From an uncultured Roseovarius sp. (GTDB taxonomy: Bacteria; Pseudomonadota; Alphaproteobacteria; Rhodobacterales; Rhodobacteraceae): DNA of 64,000 nt. A program made the translations under genes and the position numbers. The notes beneath the pieces are model-generated. The model saw only the letters and a program-made list of their open reading frames with translations. It was not told the DNA's origin and did no database searches. The stretch spans positions 1,054,001-1,118,000 of the forward strand of contig CANMBU010000002.1 of assembly GCA_947496175.1 (NCBI GenBank), given 5' to 3'. Positions 16,445-24,346 of this stretch are shown here, piece after piece. Numbering within the stretch: the first letter of the stretch is position 1; each line of letters begins with the position of its first letter.

Positions 16445-17398
16445 ATGAAAGCCTTTGCAACTATGGCATTTGCCGCAGCGACCTTTGCGTCCGCTGCCGG
16501 TGCGGATGTGTCGGCTGAGTTTCCCTATGAACGGCACTCCGTAGATGTCTTGGGGTCCGACATGGCCTATGTCGATGAAGGCAACGGCCCGGTCGTGCTC
16601 TTCATCCACGGCAATCCGACCTCATCCTATCTCTGGCGTAACGTGATCCCGCATGTCGCGGACGATCACCGTGCCATTGCGTTAGACCTCATCGGCATGG
16701 GCGCAAGTGCAAAGCCGGACATCGGCTACACGTTCCAGGACCACTATGCTCATGTCGAGGGATTCATCGATGGCCTCGAGCTGACGGATATCACCCTCGT
16801 CCTGCACGACTGGGGCGGTAGTCTTGGCGGGCTCTATGCCGCCCGGAACTCCGGGAACGTCCGCGCAATCGTGATGATGGAAGCGGCAGCGCCGCCCGCC
16901 TTGCCGGTGCCATCGTGGGACGCAGTCCCGAACCCCGAAGTGCGCGCCACGTTCCAGGCATTCCGCGATCCGGTTCAGGGACCGCAGATCATCCAGGAAC
17001 AGAATGTATTCGTGGAAGGGTTCCTGCCATCCGCCATCATGCGCGAGCTTGGCGACGCCGAGATGGATGCTTATCGCGCACCTTTCCCGACGTCTGAGAG
17101 CCGTCTGCCCGTCTATGTCTGGCCAAACGAGATTCCCATCGAAGGGGAGCCTGCGCGCAACGTTGCCGTGATGGCGGAAATCTCCGAATGGCTCACTAGT
17201 TCCGAGCAACCCAAACTCGTGCTTTATGCCGATCCCGGCATGATCGTCTCGCCCGAGACGGCCGCCTTTATCGCGGCGAGCTACAGCAATGTTGAGACCC
17301 GCTTTGTCGGCCCCGGCCTCCATTACATTCAGGAAGACCACCCGGACGTGATCGGCCGCAACATCTCGGACTGGCTGCGCGACCGGGTCGGAGAATGA
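16445..17398 (+). CDS. Exported haloalkane dehalogenase (HLD-II-like)
   Basis: This 317-aa alpha/beta hydrolase has a signal peptide (residues 1-20). It keeps the haloalkane dehalogenase landmarks of subfamily II: HGNPTSSYLWRN with halide-binding Asn57, HDWGG with nucleophile Asp122 and halide-binding Trp123, the acid Glu146 in MMEA, and catalytic His293 in GLHYIQEDHP. The use of Asp rather than Ser is what sets these enzymes apart from esterases. They hydrolyse carbon-halogen bonds to an alcohol and halide. Family members are usually cytosolic, so export is notable. The start at 16445 is set by the signal peptide. Natural substrate unknown. Confidence 0.88.
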   Translation: MKAFATMAFAAATFASAAGADVSAEFPYERHSVDVLGSDMAYVDEGNGPVVLFIHGNPTSSYLWRNVIPHVADDHRAIALDLIGMGASAKPDIGYTFQDHYAHVEGFIDGLELTDITLVLHDWGGSLGGLYAARNSGNVRAIVMMEAAAPPALPVPSWDAVPNPEVRATFQAFRDPVQGPQIIQEQNVFVEGFLPSAIMRELGDAEMDAYRAPFPTSESRLPVYVWPNEIPIEGEPARNVAVMAEISEWLTSSEQPKLVLYADPGMIVSPETAAFIAASYSNVETRFVGPGLHYIQEDHPDVIGRNISDWLRDRVGE

Positions 17399-17402
17399 TG
17401 CC

Positions 17403-18140
17403 GTGGATTTCGGCGAAATACATATCCGGATCATTGATCGCGCAACGCGACGCCACGGGGAAAGCCTAGACGCGCGCTTGACGGCCTTCGAGAGAGATCA
17501 GAAGCGACGCCGCTCGGAAACCGGTGGCCGCGACGACAGGTATCTTGCGGCGATGGCCCGCGCGATCTTCCAGGCCGGGTTTCAGTGGAAGATCATCGAT
17601 GGCAAATGGCCCGACTTCGAGCGTGCGTTTCACGGATTCGACATCGGACGCAACGCCATGATGTCAGACGAAGACTTCGACACACTTCTGCAGGACCGCA
17701 CCATCGTACGCCATGGCGCGAAGATCGCAGCGGTCAACCGAAACGCCATCTTTCTGAGCGACCTCGCCCAGGAAAACGGGGCAGCGGCCACACTTTTCGA
17801 GAATTGGCCGAAGCACGACTTGATTGGCCTCATCCGACTGCTCCGAAAGCGTGGGACGCGGCTTGGAGGGAGCACCGGCTTCAATGCCCTTCGCTTCGCG
17901 GGTGTCGACACCTTCATGCCTTGGACAGACGTCGCCGCCGGTCTGACCGACCTAGAGGTCATCGACGGGCAACTGACGAGCCTGCGCGATCTGACGGCAG
18001 CCGCCACTTTCTTTGCCGAGTGGTCTGATGCATCGGGCCGCTCCATCGCCCGGCTCAGCCAGCTTCTCGCGCTGAGCATCGGGCCAATAACGATACCGAA
18101 TGACCACTCACAGACACACAAGGAGATCACCCATGTCTGA
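17403..18140 (+). CDS. Tag-like DNA-3-methyladenine glycosylase I homologue, probably diverged
   Basis: This 245-aa protein resembles the Tag family: FQAGFQWKIIDGKWPDFERAF and IGRNAMMSDEDFDTLLQD, then IVRHGAKIAAVNRNA, in the family order. Tag excises 3-methyladenine from alkylated DNA. The catalytic Glu that normally precedes the FQAG segment is replaced by Ala here, and the usual N-terminal zinc-site Cys/Trp region is absent. Activity is therefore doubtful. It starts at GTG 17403, 4 bp after the dehalogenase gene, and overlaps DUF1330 by 8 nt, so it belongs to the operon. Confidence 0.72.
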   Translation: MDFGEIHIRIIDRATRRHGESLDARLTAFERDQKRRRSETGGRDDRYLAAMARAIFQAGFQWKIIDGKWPDFERAFHGFDIGRNAMMSDEDFDTLLQDRTIVRHGAKIAAVNRNAIFLSDLAQENGAAATLFENWPKHDLIGLIRLLRKRGTRLGGSTGFNALRFAGVDTFMPWTDVAAGLTDLEVIDGQLTSLRDLTAAATFFAEWSDASGRSIARLSQLLALSIGPITIPNDHSQTHKEITHV

Positions 18141-18456
18141 CCAGAAACCTGTCTATGCCATCGTCCAGATGGACGTCACCGACCCCGAGCGCTTCCTGCC
18201 GGAATACGCCATGCCCCTGATCGGGCAATTCATGGAGCGCGGTATTCAGCCGCTGGCGGCGACGCCTGAACCGGACGTGATCGAGGGCAGCTACGATCGC
18301 TCGAATACCGTCATCATCAAGTTGCCCGACCGGGCGGCCTTCGATGATTGGTACAATTCTGACGACTACGCGCCGCTGAAGGCGAAACGCGCCGAACTGT
18401 CGGATCAAGCACGCACTGTCATGCTGGTCTTGCCTGAATTCGGGATTCCCGCGTGA
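18133..18456 (+). CDS. DUF1330-family protein
   Basis: This 107-aa protein has the DUF1330 dimeric alpha-beta barrel pattern: YAIVQMDVTDPERFLPEY, then the late DRAAFDDWYNSDDYAPLKAK. The start at 18133 follows AGGAG and overlaps the preceding gene by 8 nt. Family members are small enzymes or stress proteins of uncertain reaction, related in fold to ABM monooxygenases. It is probably cytosolic. Confidence 0.85.
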   Translation: MSDQKPVYAIVQMDVTDPERFLPEYAMPLIGQFMERGIQPLAATPEPDVIEGSYDRSNTVIIKLPDRAAFDDWYNSDDYAPLKAKRAELSDQARTVMLVLPEFGIPA

Positions 18457-18466
18457 GGAGCGACCC

Positions 18467-19465
18467 ATGAAAGCGATAATAATTAGAGATTGCGGCGACT
18501 CGAGCGTGTTCGAGACCGCAGAGATTGACGTACCTAAGGCGGGTGGAGGCCAGGTCGTGATCGAGGTCAAGGCGACCTCGGTCAATCCGGTCGACTGGAA
18601 GATGCGCAACGGGTTCGGGCGTTTCCTGATCGGTGATTTTCCGGCGGTCCTGCACCCGGACTGTGCCGGCGTTGTCAGCGAAGTGGGGCCGGGTGTCAGG
18701 GAGTTCTCAGTCGGCGACGAGGTCTACAGCTTCGCGACCGGTCTGATGGGCAAACCCGGCGCCTTGGCCGAGTACATGGCGGCTGACGCGCGCATGGTCG
18801 CAAAAAAGCCTGCTTCGCTTTCGTTTGAAGAAGCCGCGACCCTGCCGCTTGTCTGGACGACAGCGAGTTTTGCGCTGACCGAACGCACGAAGATCGAGCC
18901 GGGGTCCTCTTTGCTGATACAGGGCGGCACGGGCGGTGTTGGGTTCGTGGCCTTGCAGCTTGCGGCCGCGAAGCTCGACGTGGACCTCTATGCGACCTGC
19001 GGCACGGACGAGAAATGCCGCATCGCTGAAAGCCTCGGAGCAAAGAAGGCCTTCAATTACAAGACAATCTCGCCAGAAGACATGTCCGCCGAGGCAACGG
19101 GGGGCAAAGGGTTCGATGTCGTCTTCAATACCGTCGGCGAAGAGGCGATCGATAGCTCAGTGGCCGCGTGTGGCTTGGGAAGTCGGATCATCGACATCAA
19201 TGGCACGTTCCCGACGCCACCGAACGCCTTCCAATTCCACCAAATGTCGTTCCTGAGCGTCTTCGCGGGTCACCCGATCACGCACGGCATCAATCAGGAA
19301 AAGGTAGGTGAGTTCCTACGTGATCTGACCGGGCTGGTGGATGCCGGGACGGTCAAGCCGTTGCTGGACGAGAAGCGCTTCACCTTCGCCAGCATCGGTG
19401 AGGCGCATGATTATCAGGAAACTGGCAGCCCCACTGGCAAGGTCGCCGTCTCGGCAACCTGGTGA
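18467..19465 (+). CDS. NADPH:quinone oxidoreductase-like MDR protein
   Basis: This 332-aa medium-chain dehydrogenase/reductase has an N-terminal GroES-like domain (NPVDWKMRNGFGRF) and a nucleotide-binding domain with GGTGGVGFVALQLA (about residues 150-163). No structural zinc cluster is evident, which fits the quinone-reductase branch. It would reduce a quinone or enone with NADPH. The ribosome site GAGGAG is well placed. It may act on an oxidised product in the same operon, which is inference. Confidence 0.86.
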   Translation: MKAIIIRDCGDSSVFETAEIDVPKAGGGQVVIEVKATSVNPVDWKMRNGFGRFLIGDFPAVLHPDCAGVVSEVGPGVREFSVGDEVYSFATGLMGKPGALAEYMAADARMVAKKPASLSFEEAATLPLVWTTASFALTERTKIEPGSSLLIQGGTGGVGFVALQLAAAKLDVDLYATCGTDEKCRIAESLGAKKAFNYKTISPEDMSAEATGGKGFDVVFNTVGEEAIDSSVAACGLGSRIIDINGTFPTPPNAFQFHQMSFLSVFAGHPITHGINQEKVGEFLRDLTGLVDAGTVKPLLDEKRFTFASIGEAHDYQETGSPTGKVAVSATW

Positions 19466-19472
19466 TCCCGGC

Positions 19473-20108
19473 ATGAAGCCGATTTTCTACGACTGCAAGA
19501 CCGCGCCCAGCCCACGCCGGGCGCGGATCTTCCTCGCCGAGAAGCGTATCGACATCGAGACACGGGAGATCAGTCTTGCCGAGCGCGAGCAATTTGCCCC
19601 CGCATTTCTCGACATCAATCCACACGCCACTGTTCCCGTTCTCGTGCTCGATGACGGAACCGCTCTGACAGAGAACCTAGCGATTGCGACCTATGTCGAG
19701 GCGGTGATGCCGGAACCGCCCTTAATGGGTGTGACGGCCAAAGAGCGGGCACTCGTGTCTATGTGGAACACGATCTCGGAACGCGACGGCCTCTTCGCGT
19801 TCTCCGATGCCGTGCGGAACTCCCATGAACGATTTTCGGGACGCGCTACCACGGGCACCAACGCCTACCAGCAAATTCCTGAGTTGGCGGACCGTGGAGC
19901 GCATAGATTGGCGCGATACTTCGAGCTGATTGAGCGTCAACTCGAAGGGCGCGAGTTTGTCGCGACTGACAGGCTTTCGATCGCAGATATCACGGCATTC
20001 GTCACTGTGGAGGCGTCAGTCTCTACTGGCAGAGGACCGAACGCCGATCACACCAATGTTTGGGCTTGGCAGAAGCGAATATCGGAAAGACCGAGTGCGG
20101 CGATCTAG
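19473..20108 (+). CDS. Glutathione S-transferase
   Basis: This 211-aa GST has an N-terminal thioredoxin-like domain (PIFYDCKTAPSPRRARIFLA; VPVLVLDDGTALTEN with the usual cis-Pro and glutathione contacts) and an all-helical C-terminal domain (LSIADITAFVTVEA). The start at 19473 is chosen because the longer frame overlaps the quinone reductase gene. It is last in the operon. Glutathione conjugation or dehalogenation of electrophilic products would fit the neighbouring dehalogenase, but that is inference. Confidence 0.87.
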   Translation: MKPIFYDCKTAPSPRRARIFLAEKRIDIETREISLAEREQFAPAFLDINPHATVPVLVLDDGTALTENLAIATYVEAVMPEPPLMGVTAKERALVSMWNTISERDGLFAFSDAVRNSHERFSGRATTGTNAYQQIPELADRGAHRLARYFELIERQLEGREFVATDRLSIADITAFVTVEASVSTGRGPNADHTNVWAWQKRISERPSAAI

Positions 20109-20113
20109 CTGGG

Positions 20114-20137
20114 GAACTGGAGAACTGGAGAACTGGA
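20114..20137 (+). repeat. Short tandem repeat, 3 x 8 bp
   Basis: Three exact copies of GAACTGGA lie end to end in the gap between the GST and LysR genes. No function is evident; the array is a likely slippage product. Confidence 0.85.
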
Positions 20138-20270
20138 GAAGTGAAATGAATCACCAATTCGAACGCAAATTGCAGAAGGGTTTTCTTTGAATTCAAAATG
20201 CCCTCCCACACCTGCCTCCAACTTCGCGTGTCGCCCTATCGGAAATCCCGGATGCGGGCCATGATCTACC

Positions 20271-21200
20271 ATGGCTCGTAGCAATTCAGATTGGACTTCC
20301 GTCAGTCTGTCTGACCTGCGTGCTGTGGCTGCGGTCGCAGAGACGGGCAGTTTTCGAAGGGCTGCAAGTGCGCTGACTGTCGGTCAGTCTGCTGTCAGCC
20401 GACGAGTCGCCAAACTTGAAGATGAGTTAGGGGTGTCACTGTTTGAGCGGCACTCTGATGGGTCCAGGCTTACGATCGCAGGAAAGTGCTTTGTTCAACG
20501 GACGAGTTCAGTACTGGAAGGCCTTAGAGAGGCCGTTGAAGCAACGCGATCCGCGGGCGTTTCAGGTAACGGTATGCTTCGGCTTGGCATAATTGCGTCG
20601 CTTTCTCGTGGTGCTCTGCGACGGGTTCTGTGCTCCTTCATGGAGCGACACTCGGACGTAATTTTGTCCGTCACCGAAACTACAAGGAGTGAGTTACTCA
20701 CCAAATTAAGTCATCGGAAAATAGATGCGCTTGTAGCTTCAGGCATTCGAAACTCCGAGTATGGCGACAGTTTCGTGCTCGTCAATGAACCCATTTTTTT
20801 AGCTGTGCCATCGCAGCATGCCTTGTCTCAACTCAATCGGTTGAGATGGAGGGACGTACGCACAGAGACGTTTGTTGTGGGCTCGCGAGAACCTGGACCC
20901 GAAATTCATGACTACATTCTGAAGAAGGTCAGTGATCTCGGTCGCCGTGTGCACGTCCGTCGGTTTCGTCTCGGTCGCGAAGGCATTATGACCCTGGTGG
21001 GCTTGGGCGCTGGCGTTTCACTTGTTGCGGACCATTGGAGAGGTGTTGCTTATCCGAATGTAACGTTCATTCCCATTGGCGATGAATACGAGACTGTGCC
21101 CTTTTCGATTACATGGCGCCCTGAGAACGACAACCCGGCGCTTCGCCGGTTTATCTCTCTTGCTCGGATCGAGGCGAAACAGAACGGTGCTCTTTCCTGA
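20271..21200 (+). CDS. LysR-family regulator at the trb end of the element
   Basis: This 309-aa LysR protein has its helix-turn-helix near residues 12-70 (VAETGSFRRAASALTVGQSAVSRRV). GC is lower than in the flanking genes. Its 3' end overlaps the DUF2274 gene on the other strand by 50 bp. A LysR gene beside the trb operon is common in Tn4371-like elements, so it is probably a backbone gene rather than part of the dehalogenase operon. Confidence 0.86.
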   Translation: MARSNSDWTSVSLSDLRAVAAVAETGSFRRAASALTVGQSAVSRRVAKLEDELGVSLFERHSDGSRLTIAGKCFVQRTSSVLEGLREAVEATRSAGVSGNGMLRLGIIASLSRGALRRVLCSFMERHSDVILSVTETTRSELLTKLSHRKIDALVASGIRNSEYGDSFVLVNEPIFLAVPSQHALSQLNRLRWRDVRTETFVVGSREPGPEIHDYILKKVSDLGRRVHVRRFRLGREGIMTLVGLGAGVSLVADHWRGVAYPNVTFIPIGDEYETVPFSITWRPENDNPALRRFISLARIEAKQNGALS

Positions 21201-21399
21201 GTTTGGCAAACCCGCGGTCTGTCTTCATGAAGCGCTCCAGCATGGGCGCGATGAGCTTTGCTGGTTCCAATTTCTGCCCGCTCTCCTGACCAAGGATTTC
21301 CGCATAGGTCCTCAGGTCCCGATGCACTTGGGCGGGCAGTTCCACGGTCAGCTTAACCGGCTTGTTGTCACGAATATCGCCGAGCTTCAGCTTGCTCAT
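21151..21399 (-). CDS. DUF2274 protein of the trb operon
   Basis: This 82-aa protein matches the small DUF2274 family that usually follows trbI in conjugative elements: LKLGDIRDNKPVKLTVELP, then HRDLRTYAEIL. It overlaps trbI by 4 nt. The pattern resembles a ribbon-helix-helix regulator. It is the last gene of the trb operon and overlaps the LysR gene tail-to-tail by 50 bp. Confidence 0.82.
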   Translation of the reverse strand: MSKLKLGDIRDNKPVKLTVELPAQVHRDLRTYAEILGQESGQKLEPAKLIAPMLERFMKTDRGFAKLRKEHRSVSPRSEQER

Positions 21400-22619
21400 C
21401 GGTCATCTCCTTGCGGTTCGAGGACCAGATCGCGCGTGACCATGACACGCACCGGGAAACCCGGTCGGATCGTCAGCGTTGGGGGAATCTGAAGCTGGCG
21501 CTGGACAATGGCTTCGCCCGCGCGTCCGATCGTGTCCTGAGTACCGTCGCGGATCGCTTCGGCGATATCGTCTCCACCATCCTCCCCGGTCTCGAGGCCG
21601 ATATTCAAGATCGTGGCGAGACCGGCGGCTCGGAACAGTTGGCCCCAGTGGTTGTCGACGCCGTCTTCGAGCCCGGCATATCCGGCCTGATCCGTTCCGG
21701 GCTGGCGTTCGAGGACGATTGAGCGTCCGTCGGGTAGAATGAGTCGTGTCCAGGCCAACAGCAAGCGTCGCTGACCAGTTTCGACACGACTGTCATATTC
21801 CCCGACGAGGCGCGCCCCCTGCGGGATCAGCAGGAATTTTCCAGTCGGGCTGTCATAAACATTGGCGGTCACCTGAGCGGTGATCTGTCCAGGAAGATCG
21901 GAGCGCAGCCCGGTCAAAAGCGCGGCTTCGATGACCGATCCGGCCTGCAGGACATAAGGGCTCGGCGGGGACTGTAGCTGGTCCGCGGCGGTGGTTCTTC
22001 GATCGACCTCACGATCCAAGAAGGCTTCCTGGCGTTCCGTGGTGTCCGGTTGCCGTGCCTGCGCGGCAGATGCCGGGAACAGGCTCTGTAGCCCGGGCGC
22101 TCGGGATGGCGGGAGCGCTGCCTGTGGTTGTGCCGTCGCAGCACCATTGGTTTGAGCATCCGCGAATAGCGTCGCGAGCCGCGCGGCTTCAGCTTCCTGC
22201 AAGCGCAACTGTTCTTCTGGATCGACGGCGGGACCGGTCGCGGGCACGACCGGCACAGGCTCTCCTCGCCGCTGCGCAGACAGAACCGGGCGTCCCAGTT
22301 CTCCTGGAAGCGGTGGTCCGAGCTGTGGGATCGACGCGTAGTCGCGCGGCAGACCCAGAAGTCCCTCGGCTTCTTGCACCCGTTCGGTCGAGAAAAGTTC
22401 TGTAGGCCCATCGGCTGGATCGGAGCCTTGCAAGGCGACGATCATGATCGCGCCGATGCCAAGCCCGCCCGCGACGACAAGCACCGTGATGGCTTTGCGC
22501 GAGAGCCGCATGACGCGCGGCGGATCGGACCGCAAGCGCAGTTCCTTGGCGATGTCCTGTTCGGTGCGTGGATGCTCTTCGGGGCGTTCGTCCGGTTGCT
22601 GGTTTTTGGTCCCGGTCAT
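21396..22619 (-). CDS. trbI: TrbI/VirB10 conjugal transfer protein
   Basis: This 407-aa protein has a short cytoplasmic segment, one transmembrane helix (about residues 43-64), a proline-rich periplasmic linker, and a C-terminal VirB10/TrbI domain ending around PPTLTIRPGFPVRVMVTRDL. VirB10 proteins span from the inner membrane to the outer membrane ring and signal energy use to the channel. It lies 3 bp after trbG and overlaps DUF2274 by 4 nt. Confidence 0.94.
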   Translation of the reverse strand: MTGTKNQQPDERPEEHPRTEQDIAKELRLRSDPPRVMRLSRKAITVLVVAGGLGIGAIMIVALQGSDPADGPTELFSTERVQEAEGLLGLPRDYASIPQLGPPLPGELGRPVLSAQRRGEPVPVVPATGPAVDPEEQLRLQEAEAARLATLFADAQTNGAATAQPQAALPPSRAPGLQSLFPASAAQARQPDTTERQEAFLDREVDRRTTAADQLQSPPSPYVLQAGSVIEAALLTGLRSDLPGQITAQVTANVYDSPTGKFLLIPQGARLVGEYDSRVETGQRRLLLAWTRLILPDGRSIVLERQPGTDQAGYAGLEDGVDNHWGQLFRAAGLATILNIGLETGEDGGDDIAEAIRDGTQDTIGRAGEAIVQRQLQIPPTLTIRPGFPVRVMVTRDLVLEPQGDDR

Positions 22620-22622
22620 GGC

Positions 22623-23663
22623 TCAGCGGTCCTCATCCGGACGCCACGCGGAAACTACGCGTTCCTCCCGCTGGTCAGAACGCCGGACCCCATCGGTCCG
22701 CACAATCCTGACGACCCGCTGGCGATCACCAAGCCTGAGCTCGGCGGCGGCGAAGAGGCGGTCCACGATCATGTAGTGGCGCCGGATGCGGTAATTGACG
22801 AGTTGGCCATCTCCTTCCGGTCCGATCACAAAGAGCGGCGGCATCTCGCCCTGGCCGATCCCGCGCGGGAACTCGATGAAGACCTGCCGCCCATCGTCGA
22901 AGGCGCGGTGTGGCCTCCAGGGCGCGCGGTCTCCCGTGATGCGATAGCGGAAATTGATGTCGTCCAGATCGACGTTGCGACCGATGGGTAGGTTTGCCTG
23001 GGCGCGTTCGTTTTGGCGGCGAAGTGCGATCAGTTCGTCCTCCGGATATTGCCACGAGACCGAGGCCATGTAGGCCTGCGGCGTTGCGCGCAGCTCGAGG
23101 TGGTAGGTCCGCCGATCGGTGTTGATGACGAGATTGGTCACCAGATCCGAACGTGTGGGCTTGACCAATACGTGGATGCGGCGGCTGTCGCCGGAGCCGC
23201 TTTCGGTGTCCCCGATGATCCAGCGTGCCGTGTCTCCCGCCGCAATCGGCCCCGATCCGACAAGACTCTCGCCGGCCTGCAGGGCGATGTCCGTCACCTG
23301 TCCTGGCGAGGTATAGACCTGATAGAGTGCCCCAGAGCTGTAGGGATAGAGCTGGACCGCGTTGATGAAGCCATCGCGCACGGGTTCGATCCGCGCAGCG
23401 GCGTTTGCGATCGTGACGCGGTCGGTCGGTTCTGCCGCTTCTTCAGGCCGATCATCCGCATCGACTCGCATGAGCTGGCCGGGAAGTGGCAAGGGTTCGG
23501 GCCGCTCGACGATCCGAACGGGTCCGGGTGGGTCTTCGACCAACGTCGCGGCGACGGGATCGTCATAGCTGATCTCCGGCGGCTTGAAGGTGGCGCAGCC
23601 GGCAAGTATCGATGTCGCAAGCAAAGTGGTGAAGGACAGTTTGACTGACATGCAATGTCTCAT
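22623..23663 (-). CDS. trbG: TrbG/VirB9 outer-membrane core lipoprotein-like subunit
   Basis: This 346-aa protein has a lipoprotein-like signal (LAGC near residue 22) and a VirB9/TrbG domain in two blocks, with FRYRITGDRAPWRPHRAFDD and the late VIGPEGDGQLVNYRIRRHY. It forms part of the outer ring of the mating channel with TrbI. The start at 23663 overlaps the trbF stop by 4 nt and has GGAG in place; MSVKLSF at 23651 is the alternative. Confidence 0.93.
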   Translation of the reverse strand: MRHCMSVKLSFTTLLATSILAGCATFKPPEISYDDPVAATLVEDPPGPVRIVERPEPLPLPGQLMRVDADDRPEEAAEPTDRVTIANAAARIEPVRDGFINAVQLYPYSSGALYQVYTSPGQVTDIALQAGESLVGSGPIAAGDTARWIIGDTESGSGDSRRIHVLVKPTRSDLVTNLVINTDRRTYHLELRATPQAYMASVSWQYPEDELIALRRQNERAQANLPIGRNVDLDDINFRYRITGDRAPWRPHRAFDDGRQVFIEFPRGIGQGEMPPLFVIGPEGDGQLVNYRIRRHYMIVDRLFAAAELRLGDRQRVVRIVRTDGVRRSDQREERVVSAWRPDEDR

Positions 23664-24346
23664 TGGGCGTTCTCCCGTGACCAGTTGATGGCGTGGACGA
23701 AGACGCCGAGAGGGTTCTTGCGGAGCCGCTCCGCATCGCGGGGCGGTTGGATGACAACGGAGAGGATTCCGGTCCAGCGTTCGGTCCCGGCAAGTTGGCC
23801 GTTGACGTAGCGGCGTTCGACCCAGGCCACGCGAAAGCTTGAATCCGACGCGCGAATGACGCTGGAGATCTCGGCGGCGACCTGTACTTCGCCGACCCGT
23901 GAGAAGGGGTCGTTCTCGCGGGCGTGGTCGTTGAGCGCGACAGCGCCGCGATCGGTGGCGAAGTTGTAGGCGCGCAGCCAGTTCTCGCGCAGGACGATGG
24001 GATCAGCCGGGACCTGACGGACATTCTCGATGAAGCGCGCGAGGTGGAAAGCGATCTGGGGATCGGTCGGGCGATAGTTGGCCGTGGCAGGCGCTACCGC
24101 CTGCGCTGCGCCGAGCCGGTCGACCTCGACCACATAAGGCACGATGGTGCCCTGGGTGGATTGCCAGACCAGCGCGAGGCCGAAGGTGGCCGTGGTCGCG
24201 AGGCAGCCGAGCGCCATGAAGCGCCAGTTGCGGGCCTGAACGCGGGCGGAGCCCATGCGCTCATCCCAGACTTGCGCAGCCTTCTGGTACGGTGTGACGG
24301 GTTCGGGGGTCTTGGCGTATCGCACGCTCGGTCGCTTGAATCTCAT
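23660..24346 (-). CDS. trbF: TrbF/VirB8 conjugal transfer protein
   Basis: This 228-aa protein has one N-terminal transmembrane helix (about residues 45-65) and a VirB8-like periplasmic domain, with NWLRAYNFATDRGAVALNDH and WVERRYVNGQLAGTERWTG. VirB8/TrbF proteins are inner-membrane assembly factors of the type IV channel. It is flanked by 4-nt overlaps with trbL and trbG, so translation of the operon is coupled. Confidence 0.93.
   Translation of the reverse strand: MRFKRPSVRYAKTPEPVTPYQKAAQVWDERMGSARVQARNWRFMALGCLATTATFGLALVWQSTQGTIVPYVVEVDRLGAAQAVAPATANYRPTDPQIAFHLARFIENVRQVPADPIVLRENWLRAYNFATDRGAVALNDHARENDPFSRVGEVQVAAEISSVIRASDSSFRVAWVERRYVNGQLAGTERWTGILSVVIQPPRDAERLRKNPLGVFVHAINWSRENAQ

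Noticed and set aside
20275-20300. GATTGGAC near the LysR start as a left att site
   Set aside because: Eight matching bases only; it is explained by the LysR coding sequence.
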